DNA of 64,000 nucleotides from Clostridiales bacterium (GCA_012839295.1 DUNO01000008.1:124001-188000); one strand, 5' to 3'. Shown: positions 8,810 to 17,299, numbered from the stretch's first letter. Numbers and translations are program-made. The notes: generated by a model from the letters alone, not told the origin.

Positions 8810-10219
8810 TTAGCTGTGTCTATAAACCTCTACACCCATGTAGTTTGTGAAGGCTTCCTCCAAAACATCTGCCACATGTCCGCGTACAAAGCAAACATGG
8901 TGCTCGAAGCCATTCTTACACATATACTGCATTAATTTCTGTAATTCCGGTACATAGCAGTTGGCAAGACCGCCCCTGGTCGGAATCTCTTCCTCCTGGA
9001 AACGCCCCTCCCCAAGGTAAGCCTTCATAATACCCTTCTGGTCATCCGTAGTCACACGGAAATAGGTCATATCCCCAGGTGCTACCTGACCCTTACATGC
9101 ACCAAAGCAGTTTTCCTTGCCCAGGGTGCTGCCAAGCACATCGAGACATTCGATTTCAACCTCGGAATCAAAGAAGCTCTTCGGGAAGTTGGAGCAATGA
9201 AGGGATACACAGGTATCGCGTTCTTCACGGATATTATTATTCCAGTCCATCAGCGCCGGAGCGGTGCCTGCTGCCAGGTAAGATGCCAGCATGGATACTG
9301 CACCTGTAACATCACTCTCGCAGGCAGAGGGCTTTCCTTTATCGCCCATCATACTCATGGCAAGACAGGTGGCACAGCCATAGTTATTTTCAACACTGTC
9401 CCAGCATTGTACTGTGGAAGCATCACAATCCAACTCCTCGACTGCTTCCTCAATGGCATTGCACAGCTTTGCCTGACGTTCAATCAGATCATCACCAATG
9501 AAGTCCGGGATATTTCCATAGGCTTTGATTTCCTCTATTTTAGAGGCTATCTTCTCCTGGTCATCATAGTTCATGGCTTTGAAGATAATCTCCGAGAAAT
9601 CCACTGTCTGTACTGCAATACGGTGCTTCTGCAGGATTTTCTCCGAGAAACGAACCGTATTAAAGGCAATCGGACGTGCTCCAAGCATGGCAATGCGGGA
9701 ACCCTTTAAGCCGTTCACTACCCGACAGACTGCCGAGAATTTCTGAAGGTCCTTCTTAAATTCATCACTGCTGATCTTGCAGGTGTGAAGCTCCGTCAGG
9801 GAGTATTTAATATTTCTCTGGTAAAGGTTGTTGCAGAGGGACAGCTTGCCGCAGAAGGCGTCCCGGCGGTTGCTCATGTCCATCTTATCCCAGTCATCAT
9901 CACAGGCCTGGATTAAGACCGGCACCTCCAGCCCGGACAGCTGGATGGCTTCTGCCACACCAAGCTCTTCGCCGAAGTTGGGAAGGATGACAATAATCCC
10001 ATCGATGATGTCACTTTTTTTCTTGAATAATTCTGCGCATACTTTTGCTTCCTCATAGGTTACAACCGCGCCGTACTGCGTATCCTTTTCGCCAACCATG
10101 ACATAGTCATGCCCCAGGGTGTCCAGCAAGTCTGTTATTTCATTACGCGCTGTTTTAACCAGATGGGACGGGAAAAAGCCTCTCGTTGTAACAATTACAC
10201 CAAAGGTTTGTTTTTTCAT
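8810..10219 (-). CDS. L-fucose/L-arabinose isomerase-family sugar isomerase (candidate D-apiose isomerase)
   Basis: About 469 residues from ATG 10219; the ATG at 10240 is itself followed by the GGAGGT that would serve the downstream start (spacing about 14). The fold and layout follow the FucI/AraA-like family: an N-terminal Rossmann-like half (VIVTTRGFFPSHLVKTA, DGIIVILPNFGEELG), a middle domain and a C-terminal metal-binding part (TVQCWDSVENNYGCATCLAM, GACKGQVAPGDMTYFRV). Such enzymes interconvert aldoses and ketoses using a divalent metal in the cytoplasm. Last of six genes, after kinase and transketolase. In a D-apiose pathway it would make apulose; I infer this from context only, and another aldose is possible. 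Confidence 0.75.
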   Translation of the reverse strand: MKKQTFGVIVTTRGFFPSHLVKTARNEITDLLDTLGHDYVMVGEKDTQYGAVVTYEEAKVCAELFKKKSDIIDGIIVILPNFGEELGVAEAIQLSGLEVPVLIQACDDDWDKMDMSNRRDAFCGKLSLCNNLYQRNIKYSLTELHTCKISSDEFKKDLQKFSAVCRVVNGLKGSRIAMLGARPIAFNTVRFSEKILQKHRIAVQTVDFSEIIFKAMNYDDQEKIASKIEEIKAYGNIPDFIGDDLIERQAKLCNAIEEAVEELDCDASTVQCWDSVENNYGCATCLAMSMMGDKGKPSACESDVTGAVSMLASYLAAGTAPALMDWNNNIREERDTCVSLHCSNFPKSFFDSEVEIECLDVLGSTLGKENCFGACKGQVAPGDMTYFRVTTDDQKGIMKAYLGEGRFQEEEIPTRGGLANCYVPELQKLMQYMCKNGFEHHVCFVRGHVADVLEEAFTNYMGVEVYRHS

Positions 10220-10266
10220 AGTTTTTACTTTTACCTCCATTTGTTTTAGTATTGGTTGTTAATAAA

Positions 10267-11742
10267 TTATTTTATCAGCAGGCCCACTGCATTCTTCCAG
10301 CCATCATAATGCTTTTTGCGCTGTTCCCCAGTCATAACGGGGCTCATGGAGCTGTGAAGGCCGCGCCCGAAAATGGCTTCTGAGGTAGTGCATCCAGCTG
10401 CAATCGAGGCAAGATATGCCACGCCTGCGGCAGATAATTCCTCAATCTTTGATACCGCCAGGTCTACGCCCAGTAAATCCGCCACAAACTGCATCAGGAA
10501 CTGGTTCCTCGTTGCGCCTCCGTCCACACAGAGCTTCTGCAGAGGTTCCTGGCAGCAGGTGTTCAACTCCTCCACAATGTCCTTAATCTGGAAGGCAATG
10601 GCCTCCAGTCCTGCACGAACAATATGCTCCTTCTTTGTGGATGCGGACATTCCGCAGATGATCGCCCTCGCTTCATTATTCCAGTAAGGTGCCCCAAGGC
10701 CGGAAAATGCCGGTACCAGATATACCCCATTGGTGCTTTCCACAGCTGCGGCGATTTCCTCGGATTCCCTGGCATTTGCGATGAGCTTGATATCCTCCGC
10801 CAGCCATTTGATGATTGCCCCGCTGTAGTTGATATTTCCTTCCAGGGAATAGCTCACCCTTCCCCCGATTCCCCAGGCAAGGGACTCTACTACCCCCTTC
10901 GAGGTTACCTTCGGGCGTTCCAAGCCGGCATTCATCATAACGGAGGTTCCGGTTCCAAAGGTTGCCTTTGCCGTAAAGGAGCTATGGCAGCCATTTGCAT
11001 AGAGGGCCGCATGGCTGTCACCCATCATCGCATGGACCGGAACTGGTGTATCAAATAAACCTTCAAGGGTGGTATAGCCAAAAACGCTGTCGCTGGACTG
11101 TATTTCCGGAAGGGCGGAGCTCTTAATCCCAAACAGCTCCACCATATCCGGATCCCACTGCAGGGTATCTAAATTCAGCAGCTCAGTTCTGGAGGCATTG
11201 GAGTAGTCCGTCTTAAACTCCCTGCCCCCCGTCAGTTTGTACAGCAGCCAGGCATCAATATTGCCGCAGTATAATTTATCTTCCTGGAGCAGCTTCTCCG
11301 CAGCAGGGACATTGCGCACGATCCAGGTGAACTTCGGTGCAGAAAAGAAGGGGGACAGGTTCAGGCCTGTGACACGGCGGACCAGCCCAGCCTTGCCGGC
11401 CTTTTCCATCTCCTGTGTAATATCCGTTGCCCGCCCGCATTGCCATACGATGGCATTGTATACCGGTTCACCGGTCTCCTTATTCCAACAGACTGCCGTC
11501 TCACGCTGGTTCGAGATCGCCACCGCTTTAATTCGGGATTTATCCAGCTTACTTTCCCCAACTACCTTTTTACAGGCCTTCACTGTATTCTGATAAATCT
11601 CCACCGGATCGTGCTCAACCCAGCCCTTCTCATTGGTAATCTGGCGGTGTGGAATATCGGTGCGGGAGACCAGTTCCCCCTCCGCCGTGAATAGGATAGC
11701 CTTCGTTCCCGCAGTACTTTGATCAATTGAAAGAATATACAT
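10267..11742 (-). CDS. FGGY-family carbohydrate kinase, glycerol-kinase-like (candidate apulose kinase)
   Basis: 491 residues from ATG 11742, with GGAGG 5 bases upstream. The N-terminal ATPase motif is LSIDQSTAGTKAILF; AISNQRETAVCWN and YNAIVWQCGR are typical of the glycerol-kinase branch of FGGY kinases. The second domain has the phosphate loop ATFGTGTSVMMN and the C-terminal motif LCVDGGATRNQFLMQF. The family phosphorylates polyols or ketoses. It sits between the isomerase-like gene and the split transketolase, so its substrate is probably the ketose made by the isomerase, with the phospho-ketose passed to transketolase. Glycerol itself is less likely because no glycerol facilitator or dehydrogenase is present. 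Confidence 0.85.
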   Translation of the reverse strand: MYILSIDQSTAGTKAILFTAEGELVSRTDIPHRQITNEKGWVEHDPVEIYQNTVKACKKVVGESKLDKSRIKAVAISNQRETAVCWNKETGEPVYNAIVWQCGRATDITQEMEKAGKAGLVRRVTGLNLSPFFSAPKFTWIVRNVPAAEKLLQEDKLYCGNIDAWLLYKLTGGREFKTDYSNASRTELLNLDTLQWDPDMVELFGIKSSALPEIQSSDSVFGYTTLEGLFDTPVPVHAMMGDSHAALYANGCHSSFTAKATFGTGTSVMMNAGLERPKVTSKGVVESLAWGIGGRVSYSLEGNINYSGAIIKWLAEDIKLIANARESEEIAAAVESTNGVYLVPAFSGLGAPYWNNEARAIICGMSASTKKEHIVRAGLEAIAFQIKDIVEELNTCCQEPLQKLCVDGGATRNQFLMQFVADLLGVDLAVSKIEELSAAGVAYLASIAAGCTTSEAIFGRGLHSSMSPVMTGEQRKKHYDGWKNAVGLLIK

Positions 11743-11837
11743 GGGTTCCTCCGTTTTATGCAAATTTTCTTTTCATAACAGAAGGCTTTACAGAAACAAA
11801 TCCTTCCCGCACTATAGGCCATCTGCTTATTTTCTTA

Positions 11838-12767
11838 TTATTGCAATAACTTTCCTGCTACGGCAGCTACATTCTCCGGCGTTAATCCGTAATGCCCAAA
11901 GAGCTCTTTTGAGTTACCTATCTTGATCTCCTCATCCGGGAAGCCAAGGATTTTGACCTTCGCCGGCGCATACTCGCTAACCACATGGGTAACTGCTTCG
12001 CCAAGCCCGCCATAGATGCTATGCTCTTCCAGGGTTATAATTCCCTTTGTTTCCTTCGCTGCTTTGATTACGCTTTCCTCGTCAAGGGGTTTAACGGTAA
12101 ACATATCAAGAACTCTTGCGCTTATTCCCTGTTCCTTTAACAGCTCCGCTGCTTTTTTCGCTACAATAACCATCTCGCCGCAGGCAATAATGGTAATATC
12201 CATACCGTCACAGACCTGCTTTGCCTTGCCAACCTCAAAGCTTTCCCCCGGTTCATAGACACCTTCCACGTCACCCCGTCCCATGCGCATATAAGTCGGA
12301 TGATCCGTATTTGCCAGGTACTCCGTAAGGTATTCCGTCTGGACATTATCCGAGGGAGCCAGCACAAGCATATTTGCCAGAGCCCTCATGCTTGCGTAAT
12401 CGTGGAGGGAGGTATGGGTTCCGCCAAGGGGGCCATAGCTGACACCGGAGCTGACACCTATGATCTTGACATTTGTCTTATTATAGGCCACATCCACCTT
12501 CACCTGTTCAAAGGCGCGCGCCGCTAAGAAGCAGGCTGGGCCTGTGACAAATACATTGTTCCCATCCTTTGCCAGGCCGCTTGCCACACCGACTGCGTTT
12601 TGTTCAGCGATTCCGCACTCAATAAAGCGCTTGGGGAATTCCTCCGCAAACTTCCCTATGGTTACGCTTCCACGGGAGTCCGTCGCCACGGCATAAATCT
12701 TCTCATTTTCCCTCGCCAACTCAAGTAATTTTGCTGTAAATGCTTTTCTGCAGGATACCTTTGCCAC
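11838..12767 (-). CDS. transketolase C-terminal subunit (pyrimidine-binding + C domain)
   Basis: 309 residues starting at GTG 12767, with GGAGG 9 bases upstream and overlapping the end of the N-subunit gene. It corresponds to the second half of transketolase: pyrimidine domain (SRGSVTIGKFAEEFPKRFIE, CGIAEQNAVGVASGLA with the catalytic-type Glu) and C domain (ITLEEHSIYGGLGEAVTHVV). Two-subunit transketolases are common in Clostridia, and one group, AptA/AptB, acts on apulose 4-phosphate. It must pair with the protein at 12769-13581. Context argues for a dedicated catabolic enzyme rather than the housekeeping pentose-phosphate enzyme. Confidence 0.93.
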   Translation of the reverse strand: MAKVSCRKAFTAKLLELARENEKIYAVATDSRGSVTIGKFAEEFPKRFIECGIAEQNAVGVASGLAKDGNNVFVTGPACFLAARAFEQVKVDVAYNKTNVKIIGVSSGVSYGPLGGTHTSLHDYASMRALANMLVLAPSDNVQTEYLTEYLANTDHPTYMRMGRGDVEGVYEPGESFEVGKAKQVCDGMDITIIACGEMVIVAKKAAELLKEQGISARVLDMFTVKPLDEESVIKAAKETKGIITLEEHSIYGGLGEAVTHVVSEYAPAKVKILGFPDEEIKIGNSKELFGHYGLTPENVAAVAGKLLQ

Positions 12768-12768
12768 G

Positions 12769-13581
12769 CTAGGACACCTCCATTCCTTTTTTCGTTAGAT
12801 CCGCTTTAATCTGTTCATATTCCTCAGCCGTTGGAATATTGTGATGCCAATCAGCCTTATTTTCCATAACGGAAGAACCATAGCCCTTTATTGTATCCGC
12901 AATGACCACCGTGGGCTGCTTGCTCTTTCCTTCCTTCAGAGCCGGGATTAATTCCCCATAATCATGTCCGTTGCAGGTTACCACATGGCATCCAAAGGCA
13001 CCGTACTTCTCTGCCAGGTTATCCAGGGGCATGACATCCTCCGTACCGCCGCTGATCTGCAGCCTGTTCCGGTCAATGATCATGGTCAGGTTATCAAGCC
13101 CGAACTTTGCCGCTGCCATGGTGGCTTCCCACACGGAGCCCTCTGCCTGCTCACCGTCACCCATGAGCACATAGACATGAGCCGCAGAACCCCTGTTCTT
13201 AAGGGAAATCGCCATTCCGACAGCTGCGGATAATCCATGGCCAAGGGCTCCTGTTGCTATCTCAATGCCGTTGATGCCCTTCGTCGGGTGCTCCGCCAGC
13301 TTTGTCCCGAACCTGGTATAGGTCTCAAGCTCTGCCTTATCAAAGAAGCCGCAGTCCGCCAGCACCGTATACAGTGCTTCGGAGCAATGTCCCTTGCTTA
13401 GGATAAAGCGGTCCCTGTCCTCATCATGGTCCTTGATCTTTTGTATGTCCATAACGGAGTAGTACAGGCTGGTCAGGATATCCATACAGGACATGCTGCC
13501 GCCGATATGCCCCGACTTCTTACTGTATACCATTTCTAAGACATCCAGCCTTCTATCAAATGCTATCTTTTTTAAATCCAT
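12769..13581 (-). CDS. transketolase N-terminal subunit (TPP-binding)
   Basis: 270 residues with AGGAGAGG before the ATG. It has the thiamine diphosphate motif starting GDGEQAEGSVWEA (141-153) and ending in IIDRN, plus the transketolase signatures KKSGHIGGSMS and LSKGHCSEALY. It separates from the C-subunit gene by 1 base, so translation is coupled. The splitting is the natural two-gene form, not a frameshift: each half has its own ribosome site and a complete domain. Function: transfer of a two-carbon ketol group from a ketose phosphate to an aldose phosphate in the cytoplasm. Confidence 0.93.
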   Translation of the reverse strand: MDLKKIAFDRRLDVLEMVYSKKSGHIGGSMSCMDILTSLYYSVMDIQKIKDHDEDRDRFILSKGHCSEALYTVLADCGFFDKAELETYTRFGTKLAEHPTKGINGIEIATGALGHGLSAAVGMAISLKNRGSAAHVYVLMGDGEQAEGSVWEATMAAAKFGLDNLTMIIDRNRLQISGGTEDVMPLDNLAEKYGAFGCHVVTCNGHDYGELIPALKEGKSKQPTVVIADTIKGYGSSVMENKADWHHNIPTAEEYEQIKADLTKKGMEVS

Positions 13582-13602
13582 CTGCCTCTCCTTTTCTTAA
13601 AA

Positions 13603-14598
13603 TCAATCACCAAAATAATATTTAAATTTTGCACACATATCATCCAGGATAAATCTTGCGTCAATCTCGTCGTAAATACGGATCTGCCTGCTGCCGGGCC
13701 TTGACAGGTCGTAGCTTCCGTCCGGAAGGAGGTCACAGGGGGCGGATGCCATATGCCATTTGCCAATGCTTGGATTATGGAGGAGTCCGACACAGGGGGA
13801 ATCCCCTAAGGACCAGGATTCCGCATTGCAGAATACATCCACGTCCGTAGTATCCATCTGCATAAAGCCAGGGGAACCGGAGCCGTCCTCAGCCTTGCTC
13901 TGCCTTGCCCGTTCCGATACAATGGCACGGATACCATTCATGATCTTTTTCCCCTTAACCATGGTGTTTTCATACAGGTATCTGCCGATTTCCCCGCAGG
14001 GATAGATCCTTGTCAAAATCTCGGCAAAGGAGAACCGCATGGTAGTATATACATTCATGGGTACCTGCCATAATTTCAGCTTTGATTTAAATAAGATCCT
14101 GGCCGCATTCAAGTCGTTGTTCTGGTTAAACTCCCTGCCGCCATGGGGGTAAGCGCCACCGCCGATCCAAATTACGGTCAGGCGGTCTGCAATCTTAGGC
14201 TCCATCAGATAGGCACAGGCAATATTCGTAACTGCGCCCTGGTGGCATACGAATAAGGGTCTTGGGTCATCCTTCATCGCCTCTTCAATGATGAACCTGG
14301 CTCCTTCATTTTCAATCGGTGTATGCTCGTCTGCCAGTGCCTCCGGTGCCCCATGAAGAATATTCACTTCACCCTTCAAGCCCATAAGCTCTGTTACTTT
14401 AACAATTTCGTCATAGCTGTCCTGCTCGGAATTAACCTCACCATAATGGGCTGCTATGATTCCCTTAATATCAAGCTTCGGTGTCATCAGAAAATGTGCC
14501 ACCGCATATTGGTCGTCACATTCGCAATTACAGTCCGTGTCAACAATTACCCTCAGCCCTTTTTCAAATGGAAATGGAACCGGCAATTCTTTTAACAT
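13603..14598 (-). CDS. nucleoside-hydrolase-like protein, paralogue 1
   Basis: 331 residues, ATG preceded by GGAGG. The N-terminal metal motif is VDTDCNCECDDQYA, an elongated version of the DxDPGxDD calcium motif of inosine-uridine nucleoside hydrolases, closer to the TDxxNExDD form of DUF1593-type relatives. VIWIGGGAYPHGG, FNQNNDLNAARILF and WQVPMNVYTTM match the family core, including the N-x-x-x-D-x-x-A segment. These enzymes cleave furanosyl glycosidic bonds, classically N-ribosides. It shares an operon with a sugar isomerase, kinase and transketolase, so it may release a furanose from a glycoside. No signal peptide: cytoplasmic. Confidence 0.8.
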   Translation of the reverse strand: MLKELPVPFPFEKGLRVIVDTDCNCECDDQYAVAHFLMTPKLDIKGIIAAHYGEVNSEQDSYDEIVKVTELMGLKGEVNILHGAPEALADEHTPIENEGARFIIEEAMKDDPRPLFVCHQGAVTNIACAYLMEPKIADRLTVIWIGGGAYPHGGREFNQNNDLNAARILFKSKLKLWQVPMNVYTTMRFSFAEILTRIYPCGEIGRYLYENTMVKGKKIMNGIRAIVSERARQSKAEDGSGSPGFMQMDTTDVDVFCNAESWSLGDSPCVGLLHNPSIGKWHMASAPCDLLPDGSYDLSRPGSRQIRIYDEIDARFILDDMCAKFKYYFGD

Positions 14599-14679
14599 TA
14601 TGTTACCTCCATGTCATACTTTTTTCTCTCATATTATTAATAAACCATATTTTGCTGCTTACAGGCGGACATTCGTACC

Positions 14680-15696
14680 CTACTTTCCGTAACAAAGTCC
14701 CAGCTTCGCAAATAAGTCACTGATACTCATTCTTGTGTCTATAGAATCATATACGCGGATCTCTTTTCCCTCCGGGTTTGGCGTGTAGGTTGCGTCATCC
14801 CCGATAAAGGGGGCTTTCTCCATATGCCAGGATACCCGTTCCCCGCTTTGCAATAGTACGGACAGGGTAGGATTATCCCCGATACACCAGGTTTCCCCGT
14901 GGGGGAAGGCATGTCTGGCCATCTGTGGTGAGCTTCCCATTTTGTCATTTAAGGCGAACATCTGCTGGCACAGGTAGGCTCCTATGGCTCCGCAGGGCTT
15001 TACATACCTGATCAGCTCAGCAAAGCTGATCTCAATGGTCTTATAGGTGTTCTTCGGCACCTGCCAGACCATCATAGGGCTTTCAAATACTACCCGTGCC
15101 GCCTTAATATCCTGCTTTAGGTTGAACTCATCCTCTCCCGCCGGGTAAGCTCCCCCTCCGATCCATATGGCAATGACACGGTCTGCAATCCTTGGTTCCT
15201 TCAGATATGCGATGGCCAGGTCCGTCATACAGCCCATCAGCGCTACGTAAAGAGGTCTGTCATCCTCCTTCATTGCCTCTTGTATGATGAAATCCGCACC
15301 TTCGCTCTCCGGTAACTGATTTAAATCAGAAAGCTCATACCGCGATCCCCGGATCAAAGGGATATCCTCGATCTCAGCCAGGTCAAGGAGTTTTTTCCCC
15401 TCCTGGTAGCTTAATTCCATGCTTGTTCCCCTTGCTGTAAACATATTGTTATCAGAAGCCTCCAACTGCTCCAAGGAGAGACCCTGCTGCTTGGCAAACA
15501 TGGGCAGCATACTTGCAATCCATTCGAAATGTCCGGCAACAATCCCCTTTACCTCAATGGAAGGTGTCAATAGATGATGCATGATCGCAAAGGGATCATC
15601 CGCTTCATTTTTCACATCCGAGTGTATGATCACCCTCTTCTTCTTCAAATCAGGAACTGTGAATCCAAGCCTTGCTAATACCTCATCTCTTTTCAT
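14680..15696 (-). CDS. nucleoside-hydrolase-like protein, paralogue 2 (first gene of operon)
   Basis: About 338 residues from ATG 15696, with AGGAG 9 bases upstream (TTG 15702 is a weaker choice). The metal motif is IIHSDVKNEADDPFA: the first Asp of DxD is replaced by His, while NEADD fits the DUF1593-type form. AIWIGGGAYPAGEDEFN, QDIKAARVVF and WQVPKNTYKT mirror paralogue 1. The pair are diverged tandem duplicates on the same transcript, perhaps with different glycoside preferences. Expression starts at the promoter at 15798-15826. Cytoplasmic; furanosidase activity is inferred. Confidence 0.8.
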   Translation of the reverse strand: MKRDEVLARLGFTVPDLKKKRVIIHSDVKNEADDPFAIMHHLLTPSIEVKGIVAGHFEWIASMLPMFAKQQGLSLEQLEASDNNMFTARGTSMELSYQEGKKLLDLAEIEDIPLIRGSRYELSDLNQLPESEGADFIIQEAMKEDDRPLYVALMGCMTDLAIAYLKEPRIADRVIAIWIGGGAYPAGEDEFNLKQDIKAARVVFESPMMVWQVPKNTYKTIEISFAELIRYVKPCGAIGAYLCQQMFALNDKMGSSPQMARHAFPHGETWCIGDNPTLSVLLQSGERVSWHMEKAPFIGDDATYTPNPEGKEIRVYDSIDTRMSISDLFAKLGLCYGK

Positions 15697-15797
15697 ACGC
15701 AAAAACTCCTTTTAAATTAGTTTTAAACTTCTTTCGCAATTTCTTATAATACAGTAATAATTTTATTTTCTTCATTGCTACTCAATTTATATAATTA

Positions 15798-15836
15798 ATT
15801 GTAAATCCGTAGCCCTATACAGTCAAGAGCGCTTTG
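15798..15836 (-). promoter_or_regulatory. sigma-A promoter of the leftward six-gene operon with overlapping operator-like site
   Basis: On the minus strand TTGACT (15826-15821), 17 bp, TACAAT (15803-15798). Transcription would begin near 15791, about 95 bases before the first start codon. Overlapping and just upstream of the -35, CAAGAGCGCTTTG (15824-15836) has the central CG dyad (AGCGCT) seen in LacI-family and cre sites, though its fit to cre is poor. Confidence 0.6.
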
Positions 15837-15997
15837 TATAATCTGCACAGTACACAAGGTTCAATATATCCATTTATAACAAATACACAACATATCCATG
15901 AAAATCTGTCTTGAATCACCACTGATTTAGTATATAATTTAGTCTTATATTTAGTAAATAAATCTAGTAATTTATTATGATTATTTAGCAGAAATTA

Positions 15998-16026
15998 TTG
16001 ACAAAAAAGAGGTAATCCTCTAAAAT
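15998..16026 (+). promoter_or_regulatory. sigma-A promoter of the LacI regulator gene
   Basis: TTGACA (15998-16003), exactly 17 bp, TAAAAT (16021-16026). The start point would be near 16033. The spacer contains the dyad AGAGGTAATCCTCT. Confidence 0.75.
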
Positions 16027-16035
16027 ACAGATTAG

Positions 16036-16058
16036 TGTGAAATGAAGATCATTTCACA
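16036..16058 (+). promoter_or_regulatory. perfect dyad, candidate autoregulatory LacI operator
   Basis: TGTGAAATGA (16036-16045), a 3-bp centre, then TCATTTCACA (16049-16058): a perfect 10-bp inverted repeat placed at about +3 to +25 of the LacI promoter, where a bound repressor would block the start. Typical LacI operators have a central CG, absent here. A second dyad, TGGCC/GGCCA, lies at 16071-16085. Confidence 0.55.
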
Positions 16059-16126
16059 TCCGGCACCTCGTGGCCTTGTTGGCCAAATGTCCGTTAGTAT
16101 AAATAAGTAAGAATCGGAGAACTATT

Positions 16127-17146
16127 ATGGCAATTTCATCTAAGGAACTTGCGGCAATGCTTGGCGTATCCCCCTCTGCCATATCAATTGCCTTGAATAA
16201 TAAAGAGGGCATCAGCCCCGAGACACGGGAAAGGATCCTAAAAGCTGCCAAAGAGCATGGCATCCAAAAGTCCGAACGGTTAAACACGGGCAAAGCCCGC
16301 TCCATGTTTATTAACCTGGTTATCTTTAAAAAGCATGGCATGGTTTATGGTGATACCCCTTTCTTCTCGGAGGTGATCGAAGGAATCAGCAACCAGGTCA
16401 AGAAGGTGGGCTACAGCCTCCTCGTGACCTACCTCTACGGTAACCAGGACCGGAAGGAACAGCTGCGCTCCTTAAACCTGTCCGAGTGTGCCGGTATCAT
16501 ACTGCTGGCCACGGAGATGTCCGAGGAGGATATCCGGTGGTTTTCCTCGGCAAACCGGCCAGTCGTCATACTCGACAGCTATTTTGGGAACTATAACCTG
16601 GATTCTATCGTAATAGATAATATTCAGGGTGCTTACCTGGCCACCAGCCACCTGATTGAGCATGGCCACAAAAATATCGGTCATCTGGCATCCCAGGTCG
16701 AAATAAATAATTTCAAGGAACGCCATGAGGGCTTCGCGAAGGCGGTAAACCGTTCCTCTGAAACCTGCGACAGCATTTATAATACCATCCGCCTCCGCCC
16801 CACCACGGAAGGCGCTTATGAAGACATGAAGGCTTATCTCGGGAAGAAACCGGAGCTGCCCACCGCATTTTTTGCAGATAATGATATTATTGCAATCTCC
16901 TGTATACGTGCCCTTAAGGAGGCCGGTTATAAGATCCCGAATGACATCTCCATTGTGGGCTTTGACGATATCCCCATGGCCTATGTCACCTCACCTAAGC
17001 TGACAACGGTGCATGTGGCAAAAGAAATCCTTGGAATACGGGCTGTAATCAGGCTCATAGAGAAGATCAATGACCCCAGCGATGCCGCCCTCAAGATTGC
17101 GGTGAATACGACCTTGGAGATAAGGGAAAGCGTTTCCAGAAAATAA
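16127..17146 (+). CDS. LacI-family transcriptional regulator
   Basis: 339 residues. The N-terminal helix-turn-helix is SSKELAAMLGVSPSAISIAL (3-22), followed by the hinge helix and a periplasmic-binding-protein-like sensor domain (65-335; GIILLATEMSEEDI, TAFFADNDIIAISCIRALKE, SIVGFDDIPMAYVTSPKLTT). CGGAG precedes the ATG. It is divergent from the isomerase-kinase-transketolase operon and shares a 430-bp control region with it, so it most likely controls that operon and itself. The effector is probably the sugar or a phosphorylated intermediate; the binding-domain ligand cannot be read from sequence. Confidence 0.93.
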   Translation: MAISSKELAAMLGVSPSAISIALNNKEGISPETRERILKAAKEHGIQKSERLNTGKARSMFINLVIFKKHGMVYGDTPFFSEVIEGISNQVKKVGYSLLVTYLYGNQDRKEQLRSLNLSECAGIILLATEMSEEDIRWFSSANRPVVILDSYFGNYNLDSIVIDNIQGAYLATSHLIEHGHKNIGHLASQVEINNFKERHEGFAKAVNRSSETCDSIYNTIRLRPTTEGAYEDMKAYLGKKPELPTAFFADNDIIAISCIRALKEAGYKIPNDISIVGFDDIPMAYVTSPKLTTVHVAKEILGIRAVIRLIEKINDPSDAALKIAVNTTLEIRESVSRK

Positions 17147-17284
17147 AAACCACAGAAAGAGACTCTTCATGAAACTGTAGAGATTTTCGGACAGGTCGGG
17201 GAATCGGTTAAGCAGCTTGTGGATTCCATGAAGGATATTGTAGAGGTAAACTCCAAATTTAAAACCATTAGCAAGGAACTCTAA
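17147..17284 (+). pseudogene. in-frame coding tail after the LacI stop, chemoreceptor-tail-like remnant
   Basis: Directly after the TAA of the LacI gene the same frame stays open for 45 codons to the TAA at 17282-17284. The peptide is helix-rich (LHETVEIFGQVGESVKQLVD followed by SMKDIVEVNSKFKTI). It looks like the coiled C-terminal tail of a methyl-accepting chemotaxis protein but is too short to assign. There is no start codon with a ribosome site and no LacI-like character. Most likely a gene scrap left by a deletion or insertion. Confidence 0.35.
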
Positions 17285-17299
17285 AGGTCTTAAGATAAA

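Noticed and set aside
9197-9709. 170-codon plus-strand frame
   Set aside because: Shadow of the isomerase-family gene; no ribosome site and no recognisable protein.
11838-13581. Split transketolase as a frameshifted pseudogene
   Set aside because: Each half has its own ribosome site and complete domains; two-gene transketolases are natural in Clostridia.
11838-13581. Split transketolase as part of a sulfoquinovose (sulfo-transketolase) pathway
   Set aside because: That route has no FGGY kinase, and no sulfosugar transporter or sulfonate-handling genes are present here; the kinase and isomerase fit an apiose-type pathway better.
15824-15836. Catabolite-repression (cre) site
   Set aside because: The AGCGCT centre fits, but at least three conserved positions of the cre consensus do not; kept only as an operator-like dyad.
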